In this document: positions 22,143 to 32,234 of the stretch, in pieces
Layout: each line of letters starts with the position of its first letter
How positions within the stretch are numbered: the stretch's first letter is position 1
Origin: Adiantum capillus-veneris
Lineage: Eukaryota; Streptophyta; Polypodiopsida; Polypodiales; Pteridaceae
Assembly: GCA_014529385.2 (NCBI GenBank)
Contig: CM043958.1
Span: 140,780,234 to 140,844,233 of the forward strand
Length of the DNA: 64,000 nucleotides
Direction of reading: 5' to 3'
Position numbers and translations under genes: made by a program
The notes under the pieces: generated by a model
What the model was told of the DNA's origin: nothing
The model's input: the letters and a program-made list of their open reading frames with translations, nothing else
Databases searched by the model: none

Positions 22143-22984
22143 TGTTTTTGCTGAAAGGGAACGAGGGTTGCGATGTGCAAAAATGTACAATTGCACAAGT
22201 CATTGACAAGCCCATGCTCCAAGATATCTCTCTTGGAGAACACTAATTGCAAGGTATGCTCAAGATGGGCGTTTGATGCATCCCTTTGATACATGTTGTG
22301 AGTAAGAGAGGACTACCTTCTTGGGATGCATCTTTTTGTGAATGTGGTTGACCACCTTACCTTTCATGTATTGAATGTTTGGATGAATATTTTTTGTCAT
22401 GAAAGTGTCATTAGATTCATGCTACTCTATGTCTACTTAGAGTTGTAGATATGATACATTCAAAGTGATAGACTTCAACAAGTATTGAACAAGCATGCAA
22501 AAGACCGAAGTGATTGGCAGATTTTGACAATGCTTCACTTATTGCTTAGAGATTCAACTAGATTTTAGGAGTAGGTGTGTGTGTGTGCGCGCGCGCACGT
22601 GCGCGCTGGTTTAGTGTGGGGGGAAAAGTCATTTAGTGAAGACTCGATGTTAGATGACGCATGAACAAGATGCTTCTCTTTAGAAGGCCCTTCTCATAGC
22701 ACCTTTGTATGAATGCTCTTATCCTCATTGGGATCATATGTGTGTCATGGAGAGTTGTATAAAGATAGGCATGCACACAAACGTATACTGTTGGTAAGAG
22801 CGAGTGAAACCCGTCGAAGGTGGGTCGTGCAAAGGGGGAAGGAGAAGAGAAAGAAGCAAGAAAGGTTTAATGTAGCACTAAGGGACCTCAAAGCTCTATG
22901 CAAGGAGAAAGAGACAATTTGTATCAAATGTTTTTGTATCGACACAAAGGCATGATAATGAAAAGGGAAGATGTACACAATAAC
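22143..22984. other. Intergenic with a Z-DNA-prone tract
   Basis: At about 22574-22606 GTGTGTGTGTGCGCGCGCGC continues into ACGTGCGCGC, about 30 bases of strict alternating purine-pyrimidine. At 22790-22830 the phrase TAAGAGCGAGTGAAACCC followed by GGGTCGTGC resembles the sequence flanking the copia insertion at 29527. No gene. Confidence 0.5.
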
Positions 22985-22993
22985 TTTCTCCCT

Positions 22994-23043
<50 letters not shown>
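22985..23043 (+). repeat. (CT)n microsatellite
   Basis: CCCT repeats pass into about 50 bases of pure CT. Confidence 0.95.
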
Positions 23044-23048
<5 letters not shown>

Positions 23049-23101
23049 GCATTTGAACATGGGTAAACAAGTATCTGTAGGTTATTGGTGATAGTGTTCA
23101 T

Positions 23102-23102
<1 letters not shown>

Positions 23103-23151
<49 letters not shown>

Positions 23152-23165
23152 ATGGGGAGATGTCT

Positions 23166-23218
<53 letters not shown>
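23103..23218 (+). repeat. (GT)n / (AC)n inverted microsatellite pair
   Basis: About 48 bases of GT repeat and about 51 bases of AC repeat flank a short unique spacer (CATGGGGAGATGTCTAAA). The arms are complementary, so one strand can fold into a long hairpin. Confidence 0.9.
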
Positions 23219-23224
<6 letters not shown>

Positions 23225-23240
23225 GGTGGTAAGCACGAGC

Positions 23241-23519
23241 TGTGAAGCAATAGGAACTAATGCTAATCGATAAATAACAACCTAAGCTAATCAAAGTTAA
23301 TAATGAAAGACACTTCAGTGTAGCAAGAGAGTAAAGGATAACTTGTATTGATAAAAAGAGATGAAACTTGCACACACTTTACATAACAAGGGTCTCCTTA
23401 TATACATTAGGCAAGAGGAGCCGTTTAGGTAAGTGCTAGGATGGAGGGCAATTAGCTAAATTAGGGGGAGATGATTTAGGGAGTGGGTGTACACCGTTAT
23501 AGTAAAAGGGTATTTCACA
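23241..23519 (-). repeat. 3' LTR of the copia element
   Basis: 279 bp, TGTGAA to TTCACA. On the minus strand it carries a TATA-like TATATAAGGAG (complement of about 23390-23400), the likely core promoter and transcription start region. Confidence 0.92.
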
Positions 23520-23529
23520 TCCCCCCCGT
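23520..23529 (-). promoter_or_regulatory. Polypurine tract of the copia element
   Basis: The plus strand reads TCCCCCCC right beside the LTR. In element orientation GGGGGGGA abuts the LTR terminus, the expected primer site for plus-strand DNA synthesis. Confidence 0.8.
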
Positions 23530-23566
23530 AACGGTGAACACCTCATTACATGGGAGAATCCCCCCC

Positions 23567-23962
23567 TTAAGGAGGTGTGCAAGCAGTTGGCACAAGTGAC
23601 AAATTGCGACATGCTGTAGTTTGGGTGGTAGCAGGTACTGATTTGGTGAGGAAATCAGCCCAATTGTGTGCAATGGGCACATATTGCAACTTTAAAAATC
23701 CATTGGCCACCAATTCCTTGATGAAGTGATAACTGATTTTGATGTGCTTAAGTTTGTTGGAGAAACTTGGGGAAGCACCCAGAGCAATTGCAGATTGGTT
23801 GTCGCAGTAGAGGGTTATTGGTTCTTTCGAGATAGGGTATGGAAGTTGAAATTCATGAATGGGCTCAGAAATCCATAGAGTGTCCCTGGAAGCAAGAGTG
23901 GCAGCAACATATTCGGCTTCAGTCGATGAAGAGGCGATTGAAGATTGTCGCTTGTTTCCCAA
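23567..23962 (-). pseudogene. Copia RNase H domain
   Basis: Reads GNKRQSSIASSSTEAEYVAA, then LYCDNQSAIAL, HIKISYHFIKELV and AHNWADFLTKSVP, then a stop. These are the ordered motifs of the copia RNase H, which removes RNA from the cDNA hybrid. It is in a different frame from the preceding RT block (23815-24564) with a long overlap, so a frameshift separates them near 23,960. Confidence 0.9.
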
Positions 23963-24905
23963 GATATTGGTGCACCTGAAAGAGAGAAGATATAGCCACC
24001 TGTGGAGAAGCAGCGGGGATCATCCCCTACCCAATTAGCGTCGACATAGCCACTCAGGGAGATGGGTGTAGTGGGATCATAAGCATAGGTGAGAGTATAG
24101 TGTTTGGTGGTTAGTAGGTAGCGAAGTGTGCGTTTTGCAGCTTGCTTGTGTGCTTTGCATGGCTGTGACATAGCTCTAGATAAGATATGACCGGTGTAAT
24201 AGAGATCGAAGCGAGTGCATGATATGAGGTAACAAAGCTGACCACAAAACTTGGGATAATGAAGAGAGGGCCAATAGAGCTCATCAGTGGGAGTGTATGC
24301 ATGAAATTCAGGTGCTAAGTTATGTTTGAGAGGAAGGGGGCTAAATTCAAGAGAACAAGTACTCATGCCATAATAAGTGAGAAGCTCTTCAATGTATTTT
24401 ACCTGGGTGAGTTTGATCCACTTGCCATAGGGGTCACGAAGGACTTGAATGCCAAGAAAATACGTCATGGGTCTCTTATCGCTGACAGGGAATTCTTGTT
24501 GGAGACAGTCGATGGCGCGCAATACCATGATTTTGGTGGTGCCGATGAGTGGGATATCATCCACAAATAAACCCAGAATGGCAAGGCCATCACTTGTATG
24601 CCAGATAAAGATATTGAAGTCGACAGTGAGTCGCTCCCAAGCACATGCAATGACATAATTGTGTATGCGTGTATACCATTCACGTGAAAATTGTTTAAGG
24701 CTGTATATGGGCTTATTTAGCTTGCAAACATAATCGAGATATTAGGGATTTGCAAAGTGCGGTGGTTGGGTCATGTAAACAAGCTCATAGAGTAAGCCGT
24801 GAAAAAAAGAAATTTTAATGTCAAGGTGATGTAGAGGCAAATTATACTTTGCAGCTATAGCGACTAAAAGTCTAAATGCAGTCGCCAAGAACAGGGGAGT
24901 ATGTG
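23815..24905 (-). pseudogene. Copia reverse transcriptase, broken
   Basis: The open part (24564-23815) begins at the catalytic FVDDI motif (first residues VDDIPLIGTTK) and holds YFLGIQVLRD, KYIEELLTYYGM and the DANWVGDDPRCFSTGGYIF segment. Upstream to 24,905, reading needs several frame changes but shows YFDTYSPVL, HLDIKISFFHG, YMTQPPHFANP and IYSLKQFSREWY, all standard RVT_2 motifs. Normally the enzyme copies the element RNA into DNA; these frameshifts should abolish it. Confidence 0.88.
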
Positions 24906-26560
24906 TCAAAATAATCTACCATACCTTTGTGTATAGCCGCGAGCGACAAGTCTAGCTTTGTAACGCTCAATTCTACCATCGGGGAAGTAATTTTTCTTCA
25001 ATAGCCACTTGCATGTGACTATATTGTGATGCTCCGGCGGTGAAACGAGATCCCAAGTATGGGTTTCTTCGAGTGCCTGAAGCTCAGCTTGAATTGCTTC
25101 ATGCCATAAATCTCCCTCATTGGATGAGAGGGCATCGACGACCGAGATTGGCAGAACATCTTCTACTGGAGCGGGTGGGGTGGTCGAATGAAGTTCTTCT
25201 TGGAGAACAACGGAGAAGCTTGTAGCAGCGTTAATATCTGCTAATGACCGTGTGCGAACGCAACTGCCAGAAGCTGCTTGGTCAACATGTTGTGCTGATG
25301 GCGATGAGTTTGATGAGGTGCAGGTGGTAGGAGATGTCGCCAAGTTTGACGTAAGTGGTTCGACCTCGTCGATCCCGGATGGAATAGGCTGATTCGAGGT
25401 GGTGGCATGAGAATCATCCACCGGCGAGGAAATCGATGTTAAGGTGGTTGGGGCGTGATATGATGATGCGGAGCGAGATGGGTCTCGGGTAGGAGCGGCC
25501 AGCAATGAGGGAGCAAGAAGGGGCATTGAGCTGTTGCGGGCACTTTGGTAGGTCCGAACCATGATAAGCAAGGCTGGGGTTCGCAAGGCGGGTGGTCGAT
25601 GGTGGGGAATGCCGCCAAGAGGGGGATTATTTGCTGTGTTGTGAGCTGGGAAATAAGCTGATGATGGCGCAGCAGGGACGGGGGGCCGTGTGATGCCGCG
25701 AGGGGATGGTGGAGTTTGATAGGCACCCAAGGGGCGCGAATGGTGGAGGAGGGCAAGCTGTGGAGAGTTGCGGGTGGGGTTGGCGACAATGCCTGGGGAG
25801 GTTGCTGGTGAGGTTGCGGCTTGGGATGGTGGCATAGGATGAATACGAGACTGGGGTGGGGCGCTACGTGGCACAAGATGGTGGCACAAGATGAATATGA
25901 GACTGGGGTGGGGCGCTACGTGGTGCAGCGCGGCAGTAGGAAGAGAGCATGTGGAAGCATAGCGCATGGGAGAGAGAGGGGGTAATATAGGCTGAGTGTG
26001 CTCCAGATGGCGGCATGCAGCCCGGTTGCAAAATGAGGAGGGTGATAAGGCGGTAAGAGGGGGGTCATGCGGAGGTTTACGAGGAGGTGGGACGCGAGCA
26101 AAAGAATGAGCAGGATAGCGAGCATGTGAAGAGACATCATGAGGATGAGAGTGAGTACTAGAGGGAGGAATGCCTTGGAGGATAAAATCCTCATAAAAAA
26201 TGATGGTGCGCGCATGAATACATTTGTGGAGCTCGGGTTGATGGAGGCGATATGCCTTGACTCCAAGACGATCTCCGTAGCCGACGAAGATGGTGCGGGT
26301 GGCTCTTGGTGATAACTTGGACATGGGATTGGTTTTGAGAGGATATGCTATGCTACCAAAAATGCGGAGATGACCAAGGGTTGGCAGGTTGCCATAACAT
26401 AGAGTGTATGGAGTTGTACTGGGGTTTTGAGAGGATGGAATCCGATTATGAATGTAGCGTGCGGTGGCCGTAGCTTCTTACCAGTAACTGTCTGCTAAAC
26501 TAGCTTGAATGAGCATGCACGAGAAACATAAAAAATGGTGCGATTCTTGTGCTCGGGTCC
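24906..26560 (-). pseudogene. Copia integrase C-terminus, proline-rich linker and RT N-terminus
   Basis: From about 26,560 downward: KNRTIFYVSRA (end of integrase core), an in-frame TAG in the SYW-ATATACY segment, GNLPTLGHLRIFGSIAYPL, then an open frame of 472 codons from 26324. The frame starts MSKLSPRATRTIFVGYGDRL, runs through a long Pro/Ser/His-rich linker, and ends with the RT opening motifs WHEAIQAELQALEETHTWDL, VTCKWLLKKNY and YKARLVARGYTQ. The linker contains a local duplication (near 25860-25925). The block is coherent copia pol. Confidence 0.88.
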
Positions 26561-26585
26561 GGCCTCCTCGTAAACGAGCACTAAG

Positions 26586-26885
26586 TGTGATTAACTTAAT
26601 AATAAAAGACATAGAGAGAGACTGATGTGAAGCAGAGACAATTGAATTTCTAGTAACACTGAACTAATACAAAAGAAGCAGCTATGCTCAAATGGAAGTA
26701 TGAACGCACTGGTTAGAGGCTGAGTAGCCTTTATATAGGTTGAGATGATCAATCAATGCCTACATTATGGGTGATTGGTAGATCAGTGGTAGGTGAATAA
26801 AGGTGGGTGATTGATTGCTAAATCTATGGAATAATTGATGGTGGGAATTCACCTTTACAAGATAAAGGTAAATTTATTTCTAACA
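26586..26885 (-). repeat. LTR of a second, nested copia
   Basis: In element orientation it starts TGTTAGAAATAAATTT right after a PPT (TTAAGGGGGGA) and ends near AATCACA at 26586, about 300 bp. It contains a TATA-like TATATAAAGGCTAC near 26730. Its sequence differs from the host LTRs, so it belongs to another copia family. Only one LTR of this element is visible. Confidence 0.7.
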
Positions 26886-27095
26886 TCCCCCCTTAAGGGT
26901 GAATTTCCTATTGCAGAACTTGAAAATCCCCCCTTCAAGAGGAAGTTCTCTCATGGGGTGTAAGGGATAATCCGTGGCAGGAAGTGGTTTGCTTTGCAGC
27001 AGGTACTGACTTTGTGAAGAAATCGGCCCAATTTTGAGTTGTGGGCACATAGCGTAGGCGCAGAAAACCGTCAGCAATGAGCTCCTTCAAGAATT
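26886..27095 (-). pseudogene. RNase H C-terminus of the nested copia
   Basis: Reads FLKELIADGFLRLRYVP, then TTQNWADFFTKSVPAAKQ, then a stop just before the PPT and LTR. It is parallel to the host element's FIKELVANGFLKLQYVP. The preceding half of the same domain is found on the opposite strand immediately beyond 27,096. Confidence 0.85.
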
Positions 27096-27882
27096 TAGTT
27101 TGCCCTATGCTATCTCCGACAAGCCCCTCGTACTCTACTGCGACAATCAATCAACAATCGCTCTAGGTGATTCATCTCCTGCACATGCTCTTGCATCTTC
27201 TGCACCATCTTCCCCACACAACACCACCCTAAAATGGCACTATAGACTAGGAAACATTTCTCAACGTGTTTTACATCAGCTCACACACCCCCATCTTGCC
27301 CTCGGTTTGACCAAGCATCTCACTCCCATTACCCTCTGTGAAGGATGTATTTTTGCCAAATCACATCATGCACCTTTTCCTACATCATCATCACGCGCTT
27401 CCGCACCGTTTGATCTCATTCATTCTGATGTCTGTGGCCCCTTGCCTGTCAAATCACTCAATGGCAACATTTATATGCTCACTTTTATTGATGACTACTT
27501 CAAGTTCACAGTTTTCTATTACATGCCTGATAAATCTTCAACTATCACACATTTTAGCCACTTCAAAGCACTGGTTGAAAACCAGCATGATCGGAAAATC
27601 AAGGTACTCCGCACCGACAATGGCGGGGAACACACCTCCCATCAGCTCCGGGGTATCTGCCACACGGCGGGTATTCGTCATGAATTTACCATCCCTGATC
27701 ACCCTCAACAAAACGGTCGGGCCGAGCGCAAGAATCGCACCATTTTTTATGTTGCTCGCGCCATGCTCATCCAAGCCAGTTTAACAAACAGTTACTGGGA
27801 AGAAGATACGGCCACCGCATGCTACATTGAAGAGGTGAGCTCGCTAACAGAAATAAGATTTTTCTTTAAGCCAGGTACATAA
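27096..27882 (+). pseudogene. Inverted chimeric copia ORF: RNase H piece fused to GAG-pre-integrase and integrase core
   Basis: The plus strand, opposite to everything around it, reads LPYAISDKPLVLYCDNQSTIALG (RNase H) up to about 27,166. It then jumps in frame to HALASS and TTLKWHYRLGNISQRVLHQL (GAG-pre-integrase), CEGCIFAKSHHAPF (zinc-site Cys pair), the integrase core with DLIHSDVCGPLPVKSLNG, FIDDYFKFTVFY, VLRTDNGGEH, DHPQQNGRAERKNRTIFYV, and ends at TATACYIEEV near 27,830. The last codons to 27,882 are out of family. Catalytic Asp residues of the D-D-E triad and the following Glu (in NGRAERKN) are visible. Domain order is reversed relative to copia, so this is a product of rearrangement, not a natural polyprotein. 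Confidence 0.85.
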
Positions 27883-28319
27883 TAAACTTTGGATATAGTA
27901 GTGCGTAAGCCATTGGGTAGATTGATGGTGGCATCACCATAGGCTGTAGCGAGTTGGAGGCTGTTATCCCCGAGACAGACTTCTAGGGGAGTGTGGAGAT
28001 AGGTTAAATTTGAAAGCCAATGAAATTGATAGGTCATATGGTGGGTGGCACCAGTGTCAAGTAGCCAGAGATCAGGGGATGAAGTATGGATAGTAGCGGC
28101 ATATAATTGCATAGGGTAAGAAGGGTTATTATCATATGTACATATATCAGCATAATAAGCTTGGCCATGAGAAGAGGGTGAAGACAGAAGGGGTCTAGCC
28201 CCCCCTTGAGGGTATGATGGGTAAAAATGAGAATATGCAGCAAGAGGCCGAAAATTACGTTGATTACGGGGTTGCCGACAATCCTTAGCAATATGACCAA
28301 ACCGATGGCAACTGTGCAT
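27822..28319 (-). pseudogene. Copia gag zinc knuckle and protease
   Basis: Reads SCHRFGHIAKDC (zinc knuckle; the first Cys of the CCHC set is replaced by Met in this frame), then a spacer and LWLLDTGATHHMT, the retroviral-type aspartic protease active site (D-T-G), then LEVCLGDNSLQL, KVYYVPGLKKNLISVSEL. It stops at the junction with the inverted block near 27,826, where GAG-pre-integrase should follow. Protease processes the polyprotein. Confidence 0.85.
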
Positions 28320-29079
28320 TGCTTCAGGCTTGAATGATGCTTCTTTCCATGGTTGTGGTGCTGACGAGGAGGGCCAGAGTGGTTGTATGTCTTCTTGTCG
28401 GGGTGAGGTTTGTGAGTTTTAGCCATAGTGACTACTGCCGTAGACTTTTGCGAGCCGTTGGTGTGGTCGCGAAGGGTTTCTTCTTGTTGAATCTTTGCTA
28501 CTAGATTCTGTAGCTGTAGATTTTCCGTCATGGCTTGGGTGGTAATGAAGGCCCTCCATGATGCGAGAAGGGAGGCCAACAAGATCATGGACTGCAACTC
28601 TTCAGGGATTGCTAGCCGTGATATAAGTACTTCGTTAGAAGTCTCTGCCAAGTTTCTAAAAACTTAGATGAGGACTGACCTTCATGCATAGTGGTGTTTA
28701 CCAGTTTCTTGATCAGGGAAACTTGGTAAACAAGGTCGGTATGCTCGTAGTTCTTCTCAAAGAACTTCCAAATAGCATTGGCGGTGGTGAGTTTCTTCAC
28801 CATTTGGACTTGCCGGTCTTGGTAGTGGAGAATAAGCTCCATCTTGGCACTATTATTTTTACTTTGCCAAGCATTGTAGACATCGGAGATTCCAATAGGA
28901 TCCTTGTCTTTGGGTTTGTCGGGTTGAGCTTCGACGCCCGATGTAATTTCCCAAAGTTGAAGCTTTGTAAGGTAAAACTCCATCCGTATCTTCCATACTT
29001 GGTAATTTGTGCCGTTAAGTTTGTCGATGACGTAGCGAGGCTTGTATGCGGCAGAGGACATTGAGGATGACTCGGCCAT
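28320..29079 (-). pseudogene. Copia gag, frameshifted
   Basis: Start ATG at 29077-29079, about 150 bases inside the PBS. The first block reads LNGTNYQVWKIRMEFYL, then VYNAWQSKNNSAKMELIL and KFFEKNYEHTDLVYQVSLIK, ending near 28612. It continues after a frameshift near 28,640 as LAIPEELQSMILLASLLASW. A second frameshift near 28,320 leads into the zinc-knuckle block. Gag forms the virus-like particle; an intact copy would be read as one frame. Confidence 0.85.
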
Positions 29080-29216
29080 CGTACAAGGCTCCGGATTCCT
29101 TGACGTGAAGATAACAGAGAGGGGCCCTAAGTGCTTGGAAGATAACAAAGAGGGGCTCTAAGTGCTAGCAATGATTGACATGCAAGGGGCTAAGGCAAGT
29201 TCCTAAGCTCTACGAA

Positions 29217-29228
29217 GCTCTGATACCA
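29217..29228 (-). promoter_or_regulatory. Primer-binding site (initiator tRNA-Met)
   Basis: The minus strand reads TGGTATCAGAGC immediately next to the 5' LTR. This is the canonical plant copia primer-binding site for the 3' end of initiator tRNA-Met. Confidence 0.92.
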
Positions 29229-29526
29229 TGTGAAGCAATAGGAACTAATGCTAATCGATAAATAACAACCTAAGCTAATCAAAGTTAATAATGAAAGACA
29301 CTACACTGTAGCAAGAGAGTAAGGCTAACTTGTATTGATAAAAAGAGACGAAACTTGCACACGCTTTACATAACAAGGGTCTCCTTATATACATTAGGCA
29401 AGAGGAGCTGTTAATGTAAGTGCTAGGATGGAGGGCAATTAGCTAATTAGAGGGAAGAGATTTAGGGAGTGGGTGAGATGATATAAGGAGTGGGTGCACA
29501 TCGTTATAGTAAAAGGGTATTTCACA
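29229..29526 (-). repeat. 5' LTR of the copia element
   Basis: 298 bp, pairs with 23241-23519. It has about 20 extra bases (a duplicated GGAGTGGGTG-containing segment near 29470-29495) and scattered substitutions. Confidence 0.92.
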
Positions 29527-29862
29527 CGAGTGAAACCCATTGATAGACGAGTCATGCGAGCTAGTAATAAATATAGAGCCATATGTGCAAATAACGTAGT
29601 ATTGTGTGAACGAGGAGATGTTGACAAGCGACCTTCCGTTTGTGAATATGTGAATGAGGAGAGAGACTATCCAATACTAGCTTGCACGACCCGCCTACTT
29701 GTGGCGCACAAAGAAAAATGGACTGGAGGTGGAGATCTCAGAACACGCTCTACAAGAAATGTATAGCTAACGGGAGGGAGGGGCATCCGGCTGTTGTTGA
29801 TCGAGAAGAGAGGCAATAGCCCGTAGCTGGGCTCATGCAGGTAGGAGGAGATTAGCGACTAG

Positions 29863-29867
<5 letters not shown>
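29527..29867. other. Intergenic with minisatellite fragment
   Basis: Around 29606-29660 lies a degenerate piece of the GTGAATGAGGAAAGAGC family found again near the P450 (GTGAACGAGGAGATGTTGAC, then CTTCCGTTTGTGAATATGTG). No gene. Confidence 0.5.
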
Positions 29868-29929
<62 letters not shown>

Positions 29930-29956
29930 TGAGAGAGAGAGAGAGAGAGAGAGAGA
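29868..29956 (+). repeat. Compound (GT)n-(GA)n microsatellite
   Basis: About 60 bases of GT followed by about 28 bases of GA. Its left flank (GAGAGGCAATAGCCC near 29812) recurs at 31055, where the microsatellite is in the opposite orientation. Confidence 0.95.
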
Positions 29957-30222
29957 ACAACTTGGAGGTAGCTCCGCTATAGTAGGTGCGCAAATGCCAA
30001 CAATAGAAAGGTGTATTGTTATAGATTTCAATGCAACACTCCCCTCATGCTCTCTGCTATTTATTGAGTTGTTGTCTATCGATTAACTAGATTGGAATTC
30101 CTACATTTCACGCATCCCGAGAGAGGGATGGTATAATGGTATCGCTCAACCAGATCACTAGCCACTGCGTTCTCTTTGTTCTCCAACAAACCCCCACCCT
30201 CGTTTATAAATAACATGGCGTC

Positions 30223-30494
30223 CAACTCGCGGGATCAACGGCGGAGGCGAGTAGACGGCATCGCGCGCGATTTGGGCCGTCGGATCGACGCACCAGGGGG
30301 GGCAAGCTTTTGATTGCGCAAAGTCGCAATGCTTTCAGCAATACGCGGTAGGGCAGGTGGATAAGGCTGCGGCCTGCGGAGTGGGAGGTCGTGGGTTCGA
30401 AGGGCGGGACGTGCAGCAGGGCACCTCGTTTTTTTATTAAACGCAGCACGTGATCAACGGTTGATCTCGTTTCCACCGTTGATCCCATGAGTTG
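30223..30494. mobile_element. 272-bp terminal-inverted-repeat element (MITE-like)
   Basis: The left end CAACTCGCGGGATCAACGG, continuing to GGCGAG, is matched by the complement of the right end CAACTCATGGGATCAACGG, continuing to AACGAG: 24 of 29 positions agree. No coding capacity. A tRNA-like segment lies inside. A convincing target duplication was not seen (the flanking octamers agree only in part), so the superfamily is not assigned. Confidence 0.65.
30334..30432 (+). other. tRNA-like (SINE-type) segment
   Basis: GGTAGGGCAGGTGGATAAGG resembles an RNA polymerase III box A (the D-arm of a tRNA), and GTGGGTTCGAAGGGC, some 45 bases on, resembles box B (the T-arm). The spacing is right for a tRNA, but acceptor and anticodon stems do not form well. 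It is therefore a tRNA-derived repeat head rather than a functional tRNA. A T-rich run follows near 30429. Confidence 0.5.
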
Positions 30495-30876
30495 ATCCCG
30501 TGTGAGTTATCAATGAGGGTTTCTGCAAGCTCTTTCATCTCCTCTTTCGTAGGCTGCAGCCTTCCTATTAGAAGCGGTCACACCAACGTATCCTTTCCTA
30601 ATGAATCGTTGTCAGCGCCTCCCACAAACTCAATGCAAATGCGTGACCGGGTCTGTAGCCCTGCCCCTACTCCCCCAACATGCCCTGGCGTGACCCAGCT
30701 CTTAGCAATGCTTTGGTCTACATATTCCATGCCAAATGTGGTGCCCTTTTGAGAGCACAAGAATGGTTTGCACACTTCTTATTTGGACTATCATCTCAAT
30801 TTCCTGAAGTTAAGGCTTGCCATGTGGCGCATGAAGAAAAAGTGGAGTTGCGACAACTATCCATGGGGAAGGCAAT

Positions 30877-30878
<2 letters not shown>
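30495..30878. other. Intergenic, nothing recognised
   Basis: Moderately GC-rich sequence with open frames on both strands but no family motif. Confidence 0.4.

Positions 30879-30909
<31 letters not shown>
30879..30909 (+). repeat. Run of 31 G
   Basis: Uninterrupted poly-G. It can form G-quadruplexes and is error-prone in sequencing, so the true length is uncertain. Confidence 0.9.
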
Positions 30910-30911
<2 letters not shown>

Positions 30912-31095
30912 CGAGAGTACACCTTGCAAGAAGCAAATAATGTTCACCAGAGGCGAACAATCACCTTGGCTATTCTGCATGGGAGCCTAAGAGCTAGCCA
31001 AGAGAGCGAGAGAGAGAAAAAGGGGGGGGATCTAGCCAACATGATCGAGAGGAGAGGCAATAGCCCACAACTATGCGCTCTGGTAGGAGGATATT

Positions 31096-31218
<123 letters not shown>

Positions 31219-31272
31219 GAGTACACCACCTCAAGATAGCTCCTATTGCAGCAAAAGTAGGTGCATTGATAG

Positions 31273-31482
31273 AGCTTCTACTCATCACAACACCATTAAT
31301 GTTCTGTAATGGATATTCATCCACTCCTGCCTTCACCTTCTATGTTGAGCGTGGACTCTATAGCTGCACGAGGCTATAGCTTCTATTGATCACAACACCA
31401 TTAATGTTATGTGATGATATTCATCCACTCTTGCCCTCACCTTCTATGTCGAGCATGGACTTAATAGCTGCACGAGGCTATA
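31273..31482 (+). repeat. 105-bp tandem duplication
   Basis: AGCTTCTAYTSATCACAAC, CACCATTAATGTT, TATTCATCCACTC and TAGCTGCACGAGGCTATAGC occur in both 31273-31377 and 31378-31482 with a few substitutions. Confidence 0.85.
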
Positions 31483-31998
31483 GCTCTGTGTGTGTGTGTA
31501 CGCACGGGCTTTTCCTTTCAAGGTCTCAATCATGAATGTAACATTTCTTTGCTTTCTCTAATTTGTACATGAAGGCTTGAAAATATCCTTAGAAATTGTA
31601 AAAGCAAGGATTAATCGTTATGATTTTGAGTTCCCTAGCTTGAGCCTATGTAAATCATAGTGTTGAGATTGTGTTTGCAAGATAGAGTTTCTATGTCACT
31701 GAACTTCTGTGTATTGTAATTCACAGCTATGAAGCACAATAAGTTTCTCAACCATCTCCACTTGGTCATGGTGGTTAAGAAGGTGGTAGAGTAGAGCTAT
31801 ATTGGTTTCAATGCAGATGATGGTGTGTGTATATGTAGGTTTGGGTTGTTTATAAAGGAGCCAAATCGAGGACTTCTCTAGATGCAATCATCGATCTTGC
31901 ATCACATATATAAAGAATCACATGAGGAAGAAAATCCATGAAACAATTGTTAGTCTAATGCTCTTTGAAAAAAAATTGTGCTTGGCAATGCTTTGGCT
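31483..31998. other. Intergenic, no gene seen
   Basis: Short GT tract at 31485-31500, otherwise AT-rich single-copy-looking sequence. Confidence 0.4.
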
Positions 31999-32234
31999 TT
32001 TATCAACATGTATACGAAGCTTGGCACAACAGCATAAGTTATTAATGCCCTTGCCAGTGATCAAATAGTTCCTTGAAATGTGCTTATACTGTTGGGTATG
32101 CACTACGATTGATGGCATCATGTACAAGAAGCTTGGAATTGTCACAAAAGCATAAGTTATTGTTGGCCTTGCCATTGATCAGATATCTCCTTGAAATGTG
32201 CTAATATTGTTGGGTATGCACTACGATTGATGGC
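31999..32234 (+). repeat. 118-bp tandem duplication
   Basis: GCATAAGTTATT at 32032 and 32150, followed in both copies by CCTTGAAATGTGCT and TTGGGTATGCACTACGATTG. About ten differences separate the copies. Confidence 0.85.

Larger units (their letters stand above)
23241..29526 (-). mobile_element. Ty1/copia LTR retrotransposon with nested rearranged insertion
   Basis: Both LTRs begin TGTGAA and end TTCACA. Just inside the right LTR is a perfect 12-base PBS for initiator tRNA-Met, and just inside the left LTR is a G-rich PPT (minus-strand reading). The coding order is gag, protease, integrase, RT, RNase H on the minus strand, as in copia. The flanking pentanucleotides are CGAGC before 23241 and CGAGT after 29526, a 5-bp target duplication with one mismatch. 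Coding parts carry several frameshifts, and most of the integrase is replaced by foreign sequence at about 26,570-27,825. The LTRs differ by about a dozen substitutions and a roughly 20-bp indel, so the insertion is not very recent. The element is non-autonomous now. Confidence 0.92.

Noticed and set aside
23103-23218. Repeat-spacer array such as CRISPR
   Set aside because: Only simple dinucleotide repeats with one spacer, in a eukaryotic context.
25439-26266. Minus-strand frames 25439-25876 and 25916-26266 as separate genes
   Set aside because: They are alternative frames of the proline-rich linker in the copia pol ORF at 24906-26324.
30122-30160. GATGGTATAATGGTATCGCTC as a possible tRNA gene
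   Set aside because: It resembles a D-arm, but no T-arm (GGTTCGA) follows at the right distance.
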